Shown piece after piece: positions 8,374-16,900 of a stretch of DNA of 17,720 nucleotides (position 1 is its first letter; the number at the start of each line of letters is the position of its first letter). The notes beneath the pieces were generated by a model, which was given only the letters and a program-made list of their open reading frames with translations, was not told the origin of the DNA and searched no databases. Location: positions 1 through 17,720 of the forward strand of contig JAJDVB010000050.1 in NCBI GenBank assembly GCA_022826345.1, in the 5' to 3' direction. Both the position numbers and the translations under genes were made by a program. The stretch comes from Alphaproteobacteria bacterium (lineage in GTDB: Bacteria; Pseudomonadota; Alphaproteobacteria; UBA828).

Positions 8374-9363
8374 CTATGGAGTTCGATGATGCGCCGCCAG
8401 CGCCGCGCACATGTCGGCGAGGCGATCGCGCAGGCGGTCGGGTTCTTCCACCGTGACGCTCTCGCCCCAAGTGACGAGGTGCCAGCACATCTCGGCGATG
8501 CCGCCGGCGGTGAAACGCACCGTGAGCGTGCCGTCGTCATTTTGCTCCATCGTCTGGCTGGGGTGGAAGAGGAAGGCAGATGCGTCCCGCCTCGCCTCGG
8601 CCTCGAAGCGCAGCACCACGTCCACCGGCTCCTCCTGGAAAGTGCCAAAGGAACGCCGCGCGTAGGCTTCCAGATCGAAGCCGGGATCGCGCGTGAAAGC
8701 CTCGCTCGTGACTCGGGCCTCGCTCATGTTGGCGAGGCGCCAAAGCCGCATTTCGTCGGTCCAGTCCGTCCGCCCCACCAGGAAGGCGCGGTTGCCGTAG
8801 AGCAGGCCGTAGGGCTCGATGCGCTGCCAGCTCTGTTGCCCGGTCGATCGGGCGAGATAGCGCAGCGAGACTACGCGGCGCGTGATGATCGCCTCGCGCA
8901 GGAGCGCGAGCAGCTCCCGGTCGAGCTGCGGCCTCGGGCCGGGATGCATAGCCAGTCCTTCGGCCTGCACCAACGTCTCGATGTCGGCCTCGATACGCTT
9001 CAGCGAGTCCACGCGCAGGGTGGCCCGCAGCTTGGTGTCCAACTCGCGCAGCGCCGCAGCCCGCGCCTCGAAGCCGGTGCGCTCCAGCGTCTTGGCCGCC
9101 GAGCCCAGCTCTGCCACGTCTTCGGTCGAGAGGGGGACGAGGCGGCGGAGCGCGTCCGAGCGCAGCCGCCAGTGGTTCTTGTTGTCGTCGTGCTCCGCCA
9201 GTTCCAGCACCCCAAACGCCTCTTGGACTGCGTCGCGCATGCGCTCGGCCGTGCGCCGACTGACGCCGAACTCTGTCTCAATCTCGTCGAGCGTCATGCC
9301 GCCGCGCAGGCCCTGCATCCGGATCGCCAGCTTCACGATGTTCGTCAGCCCTTCATAGCGCAC
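8374..9363 (-). CDS. WYL-domain transcriptional regulator
   Basis: This is a 329-residue regulator of the helix-turn-helix plus WYL class. The HTH lies at about residues 23-46 (MTLDEIETEF...RRTAERMRD). The WYL domain lies at about 150-235, with the characteristic RIEPYGLLYGNRAFLVGR (181-198, PYGLLY in place of PxxWYL) and a C-terminal WCX-like extension that includes HLVTWGESVTVEEPDRLRDR. The frame is open much further upstream, overlapping the AAA gene, but that part reads as low-complexity Arg/Gly-rich shadow. I set the start at GTG 9363, preceded by GGGAGAGGGA. It starts 86 bases after the AAA ATPase gene and is probably co-transcribed with it. WYL proteins in defence loci commonly repress the operon and sense nucleic-acid or nucleotide ligands. 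The proteins encoded here fit such a ligand, but that link is inference. Confidence 0.9.
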   Translation of the reverse strand: MRYEGLTNIVKLAIRMQGLRGGMTLDEIETEFGVSRRTAERMRDAVQEAFGVLELAEHDDNKNHWRLRSDALRRLVPLSTEDVAELGSAAKTLERTGFEARAAALRELDTKLRATLRVDSLKRIEADIETLVQAEGLAMHPGPRPQLDRELLALLREAIITRRVVSLRYLARSTGQQSWQRIEPYGLLYGNRAFLVGRTDWTDEMRLWRLANMSEARVTSEAFTRDPGFDLEAYARRSFGTFQEEPVDVVLRFEAEARRDASAFLFHPSQTMEQNDDGTLTVRFTAGGIAEMCWHLVTWGESVTVEEPDRLRDRLADMCAALAAHHRTP

Positions 9364-9449
9364 CGGAGTTCCCTCTCCCGGACCTGCGGGTTCCGCGCCA
9401 CTCAACTTAGCGGGCGACGGCGAGGCGCGGAACCCGTGCACGGCCTTCC

Positions 9450-11525
9450 CTACAGTCCGAAGCCGACGGGCCGGGGCCGGTCCGGCTTGGCGGCGCATTC
9501 GGCGCTCAGCATGGCCGCCAACGCCGCCGGTTCCTCCAGCCGACCCAGAAGCGCGGCCTTCCGCCGCACCACGGCGAAGTCGCCGGGGGCAAGGGCGGTG
9601 AGTCGCGCGATCTCCGCCGGCGGGGTGAGACCGAAATAGGTGCGGAAGGCTGCCTTCGCCTGCACCGGCGAGAGGTAATCCAGCGCGACCTTGAAGACGA
9701 AGCGCCGGAGGGTCGCCGCGTCCAGGTGCTCGGCGAAGTTGGTAGTGCAGGCGAAGGGCAGCGGGTGAGTCTCCATCCAGGTCAACATTTCGTTCACCTG
9801 GCTCACCTCCCAGGATCGCTCGGCGCCGCGCCGGTCGGCGAGCAGGGAGTCCGCCTCGTCGAAGATCAGGAACGCACCCATGTCCCGCACCTCGGCGAAG
9901 GCGGCGGCGATATTCTTCTCCGTCCCTCCAACCCACATCGACATCAGGTCGGAGGTCCGCTTCTGCATCACCTCCAGACCCATGCGCTCGGCGAGGTAGC
10001 GGACGAAGGCGCTCTTGCCCGTCCCCGGCGGCCCTTGCAGGCAGATGGAGAAGCGCCGCTCGCCGCTGGCGACAAGGCTGTCCGCCAATGCGACCGGGTC
10101 GGTATCGGCCCGGATCAGCGCGGGGTCGTAGAGGGGCGGTGCCCCTTGGGGTGGGGCCTCGCAGCAGAGCACCCGGGAGAGACCGCGCACCCCGTGCCGC
10201 ACCGTCTCGATGCCGCCGCCAGCGATTCCTGCGGCCTCGGTGGCGCCCGCGGCCACACCGGGAGTGGCGGCAAACTCCTGCGCCAGCGCGTGCGCCTCGT
10301 CGGGCCCGGCCTCGATCCCGTGATGGTCGAGCTGCCGGGCCCAGATCCGCGCCCTCACCGGCGCCGTTGGCGAACGCAGCTCCAGCGCGAACATCATGCG
10401 GCGCAGCAGGGTCTGGCTGACCGAACTGGCATCGTTCATGGCCCACAGCGTCGGCGCGGGCGCCCGTTCCAGCAGCCGGTGCATGTACACCTTTGAGCCG
10501 CCGCCGCGGGAGCCTGAGAAGAGCGGCTGTCCGAAGAGCGACAGGCCGCCGCCGGCGGAACCCGACAACAGATCCTCCATCTCGTCGAAGAGAAGAAGAG
10601 CGCTGCGATTGCGCGCCACAAGGCGCTGGGCGAGCCGGAGTTCCTGCAGCCTCTCGCGCCGGCTCGGCTCGTCCCCGTCGTCGTCCGCTTCACCGACGCT
10701 GTACAGGGTGACGCCCAGCCGCTCGGCCAGCACCTTGCAGAACTCGGTCTTGCCTGTACCCGGCGGGCCGTAGAGCAGGATGTTCACGCCCGGCGCTCCG
10801 CTCTCCAGCGCACCTTGGATCAGCCGCTTGATGTGATCGCGGTCCTCGGCGATGTGATCGAAGTCCGACCACTCGAGCTCGCTCGCGGGCGCGGCGTCCA
10901 GCAGCAGGCGGTTCACGTCGAGGCCGCTGCGGCCCGGCATCGTGGCCAGTCGACGCAGCCGGTCCACGACCGTCACATCGCCATCTTCGTCGATGGAAAC
11001 GAGCCCCGCGCTCACCAGCGGCGCGCCGCCCGAGAGGCGACTGTGAACGGCGCCGGCCGATACGCCGAGCAGAGTGGGCATGGCAGCCCCCCTGACGTTG
11101 AGGGGCATCGTCCGCCTGCTGGTACGAACGAAGATCTCGTCAACGATCGACTCGATGACGGGCTGAGTCTGGTAGCGCAGCAGGAGCTCGAGGAGGGCGA
11201 CGTCGATGGTCGAAAGGCCCGTGACCTCGCCCAAGCTCCTGAGCCGTTGCGCCGTCCGGTCGTATTTCGTCCGCTTCAAGGCCGCACGCTCCTCCCGCAG
11301 GACTTGCCGGAGCCGGCGAAACTGGCGTGCGGACATTCCCTCCTCGGGCTCGATGTCGGCCTTGACCATGCGAGAGATCAGGCTCTTGCTCTCGTACAAT
11401 GAACGGTTGTCGCGGTCGGCCACCCATTCAGCCAGGGCCTCGGCCTCGCGGTCCCGGTGATGCAGCCGCTCGGCGGCATTGGCGAGGTAGGAAACGACGA
11501 GAAGGCGCTCATAGGGGGTCGTCAT
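9450..11525 (-). CDS. Tandem AAA+ ATPase
   Basis: This 691-residue protein has two AAA+ modules after an alpha-helical N-terminal region of about 210 residues. Module 1 has Walker A GPPGTGKT (253-260), Walker B LLLFDEMED (310-318) and a candidate arginine finger in LLRRMM (373-378). Module 2 has Walker A GPPGTGKS (498-505), Walker B AFLIFDEAD (551-559), a pore-loop-like MWVGGTEKNI (530-539), sensor-1 Asn596 and LRRF (606-609). Both modules look catalytically complete, as in Cdc48/ClpB-type double-ring remodelers, but overall similarity to those is weak. Module 1 carries a Gly/Ser-rich insert (about 321-345) after Walker B. It is the first gene after a 158-bp gap and has GGAGAG just before the ATG. 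Its substrate is unknown; it may unfold or remodel a protein of this locus. Confidence 0.9.
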   Translation of the reverse strand: MTTPYERLLVVSYLANAAERLHHRDREAEALAEWVADRDNRSLYESKSLISRMVKADIEPEEGMSARQFRRLRQVLREERAALKRTKYDRTAQRLRSLGEVTGLSTIDVALLELLLRYQTQPVIESIVDEIFVRTSRRTMPLNVRGAAMPTLLGVSAGAVHSRLSGGAPLVSAGLVSIDEDGDVTVVDRLRRLATMPGRSGLDVNRLLLDAAPASELEWSDFDHIAEDRDHIKRLIQGALESGAPGVNILLYGPPGTGKTEFCKVLAERLGVTLYSVGEADDDGDEPSRRERLQELRLAQRLVARNRSALLLFDEMEDLLSGSAGGGLSLFGQPLFSGSRGGGSKVYMHRLLERAPAPTLWAMNDASSVSQTLLRRMMFALELRSPTAPVRARIWARQLDHHGIEAGPDEAHALAQEFAATPGVAAGATEAAGIAGGGIETVRHGVRGLSRVLCCEAPPQGAPPLYDPALIRADTDPVALADSLVASGERRFSICLQGPPGTGKSAFVRYLAERMGLEVMQKRTSDLMSMWVGGTEKNIAAAFAEVRDMGAFLIFDEADSLLADRRGAERSWEVSQVNEMLTWMETHPLPFACTTNFAEHLDAATLRRFVFKVALDYLSPVQAKAAFRTYFGLTPPAEIARLTALAPGDFAVVRRKAALLGRLEEPAALAAMLSAECAAKPDRPRPVGFGL

Positions 11526-11683
11526 GGCTCTCTCCGCGTTTGGGGCTTGGAGAGAAGCTAGCGGAGGTCTACGTCAGATATGGACGTATCCCGTAAGTGA
11601 ATTCGAAAAAATGTGGCGCAACGATTTACGGGGGTGTTGGTGGCCCCGTGAACGGGCCAGACCCCGACAACCGTGGGGCACAC
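11526..11683 (-). promoter_or_regulatory. Intergenic region upstream of the AAA-WYL genes with a palindrome
   Basis: This 158-bp gap is A+T-richer than its surroundings near 11590-11630 and is the probable promoter region for the AAA-WYL part of the operon. It contains the inverted repeat ACGTC-N7-GACGT (11571-11587), a plausible dimer operator placed 46-62 bases before the AAA start codon. It also has a second inverted pair, CCCGTAA (11590-11596) and TTACGGG (11626-11632). On the minus strand a TTGCGC could be a -35 box, but I cannot find a convincing -10. The WYL protein encoded downstream is the natural candidate binder (inference). Confidence 0.35.
11642..11658 (-). terminator. Weak hairpin after the phosphatase/glycohydrolase gene
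   Basis: GGCCC (11642-11646) and GGGCC (11654-11658) can pair around a seven-base loop. The hairpin lies about 25 bases past the stop of the phosphatase/ADP-ribosylglycohydrolase gene in its direction of transcription. No T-run follows on the minus strand, so it is at best a weak or factor-assisted terminator. Confidence 0.2.
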
Positions 11684-13510
11684 TCACGCCGATGCAGGCT
11701 TTGCGGCGAGTAGCGCCTCGGCGAGCGCGGCGAGGTCGTCGGGCCAGTAGGCCATGGGCCGAGGATTGCGGGCGCCGAGCGCTTCGTGGGGTCGGCAGGC
11801 CTGCACCGGCAAGACCCAGCGGCGCGGAATCGCGCCCAGCCCATCGGCCGCGCCCAGCAGCGCGCCCGCGATGGCGGCGTTGGTGTCGGTATCGCCGCCC
11901 TTGCCCACCGTTGCCACCAGCGCATCCTCGACCGTCACGCCCCGTACCAAGTGGTAGAAGGCGTTCTGAAGGGCGAGCAGAACCCAGCCGCTCTTCCCAC
12001 CGTAGTAGGCTTCAGGTGCCTCGCCCTTGCCAGCCCGCTCAAGAGTATCCTTCACGTTATTTGTTCCTGCGTGGGACAGAGCGACCCGGAACATCGCGTC
12101 GCGGTCACCGGAGCGGATGCCCTCCGCGATGGCCGCGGCGAACGCGCCGCAGGCGTCCACGCAGACCTCGTGTGGGTGGGTCAGCCGGGAATCCTCCCGC
12201 GCAACACGGTCAGCAACGTCGGGCTCGCGCGCCCAGATGCCGATGGGCGAGACCCGCATGAGCGAGCCGTTGGCCTGGCTGCCCGCGTTGGCCCGTGACG
12301 ACGCGGCCTCGGACTTGTGCCCGGCATCCGTCTCTGCCGCCGCCGAGAGCGCTTGGCGGGTCGTGAAGCCCATGTCAAATGGATCGGAAGCGCACCATTC
12401 ACCGTAGGCCGCCGCGACCGCCTCCCGGTCGTAGTGCTTCGTCTCGATGAGCGTGCGCACTAGGGCGAGGGCGAGCTCGCTGTCGTCCGTCGCTTGCCCG
12501 GCCAGAATGTCCCACGTTCCCCCGTCCTGAAGGTAGCGAACACCGTCGGGGTAGCGGCGGGCGATCTCGTCTTCGTCCTCAAACTCCACCAGCGCGCCCA
12601 AGTTGTCGCCAATCACCTGACCGAAGAGGCAGCCCCTGGCGCGGTCCAGCACGTCGTCATCGACGGTTCTCGGCCACGACAGCCTGACCGCTGTCCGCGA
12701 AGGCTCGTCCCGCGGCGCGGGAGGCCACGGTCGCGCGGCCAGATCGCGCGCGGCCGCCGGAGCGCCTCCGAAGCAATGGCGCACATGGCTTGCGCCGTCC
12801 GGGCCGTAGGTGACCTCTTTTCCGTCTTCATTGAGCAGCACGCCGCCCGCGCCCCGCAGCAAGGCATGGCCGCCGGCGTAGTCGAGCCCGATGGGCGCGC
12901 CCAGGGAGACGGCGGCCACGCCGTCGCCGGCCGCGACCCGGGCCAGCCGGTAGGCGATGCTCGGCATGTTGATGAAGCGCGCAGGTGCAACGCCGGTGCC
13001 GAACCCGACCGGCCTCTTCGCTCTGCTGTGGTCGAGAAAGACGATCGCGCCTTCGCTCAGGCCCGCTTCCGCCAGATCGACCGTCACCTCAGTGCCGCTG
13101 CGCCGGATATACGGTAGCCCCTCTGCCCAGGCGATCATGTCTCTTCCTAGGTCCGGGCTCATGGGCGCGCAGACGACACCCAGCACCGGCACGCCGTCGC
13201 GCAGCAATGCGACCGACACCGCCGAGCCGCGATATCCCTGCAGGTAGGCCCGCGTGCCGTCGTGCGGGTCCACCAACCAGCAGTATGGCGAGCCGTCGCC
13301 GGGCCTCGTGGGCGTTTCCTCGCCGACGAAGCGGGCCGGCAGAATGGCGGTCAGCCTGTCGGCGAGACACCGCTCGATCTCCACATCGATCTCCGCCTTG
13401 CTGCCCGCACCGCGCGGCCCTGTCGGCCTGCGCGACTCCTCGACAAGCATCGTCGCCGCCTCGTCGACCGCGTCGACCACCGTTGGCAGCAGAGAAACCT
13501 CAAGCGTCAT
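11684..13510 (-). CDS. Inositol-monophosphatase-like / ADP-ribosylglycohydrolase fusion
   Basis: One 608-residue chain carries two enzymes. Residues 1 to about 265 are an IMPase/CysQ-type metal-dependent phosphatase, with Glu64-Glu65 (FVGEET), Asp81 and Asp84 (LVDPHDGT) and Asp210 (GLDYAGG). The usual hydrophobic residue in DPxDGT is His83 here. Residues from about 285 to 600 are an ADP-ribosylglycohydrolase, with ARGCLFGQVIGDNLG (291-305), the metal-binding ATDDSELALAL (340-350), NGSLMR (414-419) and KGGDTDTNAAIAGA (537-550). Both active sites look complete. Known family chemistry is phosphate removal from 3'-phosphoadenosine nucleotides or sugar phosphates, and hydrolysis of ADP-ribose from proteins or small molecules. 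Together they suggest processing of an ADP-ribose- or nucleotide-based mark or signal. GGAGG lies four bases before the ATG. No ADP-ribosyltransferase is visible in the window. Confidence 0.92.
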   Translation of the reverse strand: MTLEVSLLPTVVDAVDEAATMLVEESRRPTGPRGAGSKAEIDVEIERCLADRLTAILPARFVGEETPTRPGDGSPYCWLVDPHDGTRAYLQGYRGSAVSVALLRDGVPVLGVVCAPMSPDLGRDMIAWAEGLPYIRRSGTEVTVDLAEAGLSEGAIVFLDHSRAKRPVGFGTGVAPARFINMPSIAYRLARVAAGDGVAAVSLGAPIGLDYAGGHALLRGAGGVLLNEDGKEVTYGPDGASHVRHCFGGAPAAARDLAARPWPPAPRDEPSRTAVRLSWPRTVDDDVLDRARGCLFGQVIGDNLGALVEFEDEDEIARRYPDGVRYLQDGGTWDILAGQATDDSELALALVRTLIETKHYDREAVAAAYGEWCASDPFDMGFTTRQALSAAAETDAGHKSEAASSRANAGSQANGSLMRVSPIGIWAREPDVADRVAREDSRLTHPHEVCVDACGAFAAAIAEGIRSGDRDAMFRVALSHAGTNNVKDTLERAGKGEAPEAYYGGKSGWVLLALQNAFYHLVRGVTVEDALVATVGKGGDTDTNAAIAGALLGAADGLGAIPRRWVLPVQACRPHEALGARNPRPMAYWPDDLAALAEALLAAKPASA

Positions 13511-13918
13511 CCATCCTCCCTCGGTACGACGGCCAATGCGGCCGGTCTAAAGCAATCCCCACCAGCCTGTGCGGCGGCTGGCGCTGACATGTGTTTCATG
13601 CCACCATATTGGAAACAAGTGCCGAAGCAATTTCTGGCTTGAGGAAGAGACTCCGGCAGCCCTTTCGCCCTTGGGCCAATGGCTCCGAGAATGTTGTTCG
13701 GCACGCAAGTTGGTCACCGATCAGAATGGTAATGCGTTGATTCCCATCGATTCCTAGGGGTCAAACGATGACGCCGAACAACAAATTTGTGCGGCGAACA
13801 ACAGAATGCCTCTCACCGGCCAACCACAGACGGAGCCGGTTATCCGCTGCTTGCCCAAATCCATAGCCGTCCACGAAACCCGGGCAACTCTACAGTGGTG
13901 ATCTATGGTGCCGGTGCC
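13511..13918. other. 408-bp gap between the fusion gene and the DUF499 gene
   Basis: I see no convincing gene here. It is lower in G+C than the flanking genes. It holds the ribosome site of the fusion gene (GGAGG, 13515-13519), three copies of an 11-bp motif (13692-13803) and an inverted pair, ACCGGC (13815-13820) and GCCGGT (13835-13840), about 80-100 bases past the DUF499 stop. A minus-strand TTGACC lies near 13760 without a clear -10. The gap probably contains the promoter and operator for the fusion gene. A 62-codon plus-strand frame (13569-13757) with a CVSCHHIGNKC stretch exists, but it has no ribosome site. Confidence 0.5.
13692..13803. repeat. Three copies of an 11-bp motif (GCCGAACAACA)
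   Basis: The motif GCCGAACAACA is exact at 13773-13783. It is exact in the opposite orientation at 13692-13702 (TGTTGTTCGGC). It occurs with one mismatch at 13793-13803 (GGCGAACAACA). The two direct copies are spaced 20 bp start to start, about two helical turns. The clustering in a gap upstream of a gene suggests binding sites for a DNA-binding protein. Remnants of a mobile-element end are the alternative. Confidence 0.55.
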
Positions 13919-16900
13919 TCAGTCTTCAGTGAACCCCAGCGCGCTTTCATCCAGCTTGAGATCACGCACATTCGCCTTGACGGTGTCGACCACATCCTTG
14001 GGGTAGCCGCCACCACCTGCCCGACCATCGATATCCAGAATCAGCCGCAGGGTGCTGCCCGGTGTGCGGGTCAGCTCGACCAGCAGGCCATCCATGATGC
14101 GCGCGACTTCGAGACCCGCCTTCTCTGCGTCGATTTCGAGGTTGGCGAAGAAGCGCCTCGGGCGCGGCTCCGGTTGTGGCGGCGGGGGCACAGCCGGATC
14201 GGTTCCGGGCTCATCTGGGGACGGGGGAGGCGTTGTCCCCTCGACGCCGTCGCCCTCGTCAGACGTGGGCGGGATTGCACCGCGCCGGACCAGCAACCCG
14301 CCCTCGAAGCTCAAGGACGTGAACGTCTTGCCGTCGATCACCCCTTCGTAGGAGCCAACATCCTCGTCGAAGGCGGAAGCGAATGCGTAGTCGTAGGCGA
14401 TGTCCTCGACCAAGCGGTGCAGTGCGCCGTCGAGCGTCGCGTCGTCGCGCAGACGGGGCAAGTAGACATAGGAAGCGAACCAGTCGCGGATGTCCGAGAT
14501 GGGAACGTGCGGCCGGTCGGCGGACCATATGGGCTGAAGGCTGTTCAGGAGATTGTCGGGTCCGATCTTGTCGAACACGGTACCGTCCGTACTCACCCTC
14601 TCCCACACCGCCTGCGGCACGCTCTTCGCCCCGCCCCGGTTCACCAGCCGGGTCGAGCGCATCACATAGCCCGCAGACATGACGCTGACATCGTCCGTTA
14701 CGTCTGAATACCCCGGATGGAGGATGTGCACCCAAGCTCCTCGGACGCTGCGGAGCAGCGCGTCGCGGCTGCGTCCGGCCTCCTTTTCGGCTTGACCGAT
14801 CTGCGCTTGGGTCAGGTTCTCCCTGATGTCGGCGTCCTTCAGGATCGAGTCCCAGGCACGCTCCCGCCGGGCGTTCTCCCGCGCCGCGTCGATATTGGCA
14901 GCGTCGGCCGCGACGAAGACCAGCGCGTTGCGGTAGCGTCGTTGCCCCGTTCCGCGACGCTCGACCGTGTCGCGTGCGTGCGCCGCCGCGGCCGAGTCGG
15001 GACCGCTCGACGCGTCGTGGACCGCCGCGGGCGGCAGGATTATCAACGCAACATGGCGGCGATCCTCGATGTCGGCGGGATCCTCCGGCACCGTGTGCAA
15101 ACGCGGGAAACCGGCACCGCGACTCTCGGCACGAAGAATCTCGACGATCCGCTGATCGGCCTGCTCCGGGGTCACGTCGCGAGCACGGTCGGCCGCAAGC
15201 TTGTTGAGCGTCGGCTTCGGTGAGAACCAGTAGCTGTCCCCGTCGCGATAGAGATGGGCTGCCCGCGCGGCGATCTCCTGAAGCGCTTCGCCGTAGATCG
15301 CGATTTGGTCGTCCGGCTGGGCACAGGCGAGGCGCAGGTACGTCCCGCTCATGCTACCTGCCGCCGCGCCGGCATGGGGCGCGGTGGCGAGGAACACCGC
15401 ACGGGCTGCACGTGTCGCCGCCCTGGCCTTGAGCAGGCGCGGGCGCTGCGCCTCGATCCGCGCCGCAAGCGACTGATCACCGTCAACTTCGGATTGCAGG
15501 ATCGGCCCATAGGCACGATCAAGCGGTTCCAGCAGCGCCGTGCGCACCTTGGTATCACGGAAGGGCAACAGAGCCGGCGTGATGAGCGGCGCCGTGCTCT
15601 CTCCACTCCACAGCCCGTAGACTGCGTTTGCCATGATCTTCAGGATGCCCCGCGTGCGCTGGAACTTGTCGAGCACCGACCAGTCGCCAGAGAAGCGCCG
15701 CAGCACCTCCGGGTGGATGGGATAGGCACGGCGCATCTGTTCCTCGTAGGCCGCCTCTCGTACCTCCGGCGGAAAGTCAGCGCGGTTCTCGCGATAGAGT
15801 CTGCGAAACGCCTTGATCGTATCGTCGCGCGCCTTCTCGCCCGCCTCGTCCAGTGGCTGGAAGAGTCGGCGTCGCACGATCTCGAAGGTCTCGATCCCAC
15901 TCGCAGGGGTCCAGGCAGACTGCACCCGCCCGAATATCTTCTCCAGGCGCTTAAGCGCGTCATGGCCCTGCTGGTCGCCGACCTCGAAGCCGGACTCGGG
16001 CAGAGAGCCGACCACGACGGCGCCCGGCACCGTCGCAGCGGCTTCGGTGAGCGACTGTATGAAGGCATGGAAGGCGTCGTATTCGAGGCCACGTAACTGG
16101 CGCGCGAACGCCACCACCTCGTCCAGCAGGATCAGGCACGGCGCTGCATCGCGCAGGATCGGGATCAATCGTTCGGAGCCGGGATTGGTGCCGGCCTCCT
16201 CCGACGCCTCGATTGTCTCGACCGCCTCCCAGCCACCGAGCCTCCAGGCAATATAACCCCACAGCGTGCGGATCGTGCGCGCGCCTTCCGCGTGCATCGC
16301 CTCGGCGGCGCCTTTGTGGGTGCCGACGAAGACCGCGCGATTCACTGGGCCAAGGGTAGTGACGCCGGCTTCTTTGAGGAGCGGCGCTATGCCGTGAAGC
16401 TCCTCCGGCTTGTAACCGGCGTTGGCCGCGCCGGCCAGGTGGTAGAGCGCCAGCATGGTGTGGGTCTTGCCACCGCCGAAGTTGGTCTGAAGCCCGATTA
16501 CCGGATCGCCGCCCTTGCCGGAGAGGCGTGCGATCGTCGAGATCAAGACGCGGCGCAGGCCTTCCGTCGCATAGGTGATGCGGAAGAACGCGGCTGGGTC
16601 CGTATACTCTTCGCTGCCCTCGCCCTGGTCGGCGTGCGCCAGGTTGGCGGCGAACTCTGCGTCGGAGAAGCGCGCTTCCAGCACGTCCGGATGGGGCTCG
16701 CAGACCTCACGCCAGGGACGGAGCGCGGCTGGCGGCGGGGGCTCCTCCAGCGACGAGGCTCGCTCTTCCCGCGTTGCCGGGCTTCCGTCGGCCGCGCGCT
16801 GCTCCTCGTAGAGCTTTTCGAGGACGGCCATCTGGGGCTTCGCGCCGACGGCGGCCAGAAGCTCGCGCATGGCGTCGAGATGACGCAGCGCCTCGCGTGC

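Noticed and set aside
9364..10446. Upstream extension of the WYL frame to 690 residues
   Set aside because: The added part overlaps the AAA ATPase gene, reads as Arg/Gly/Ala-rich noise, and a GTG with a good ribosome site at 9363 fits the family N-terminus.
13507..13704. Minus-strand 65-codon frame overlapping the start of the fusion gene by ATGA
   Set aside because: The overlap looks operon-like, but the translation shows no conserved character and no ribosome site was found.
13569..13757. Plus-strand 62-codon frame with a CVSCHHIGNKC stretch
   Set aside because: It has a GTG start, no ribosome site, no known family, and lies against the direction of every gene in the window. The cysteine pattern alone is too weak.
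13787..14707. Plus-strand 306-codon frame opposite the DUF499 C-terminus
   Set aside because: It is a shadow of the DUF499 gene in a high-GC background.
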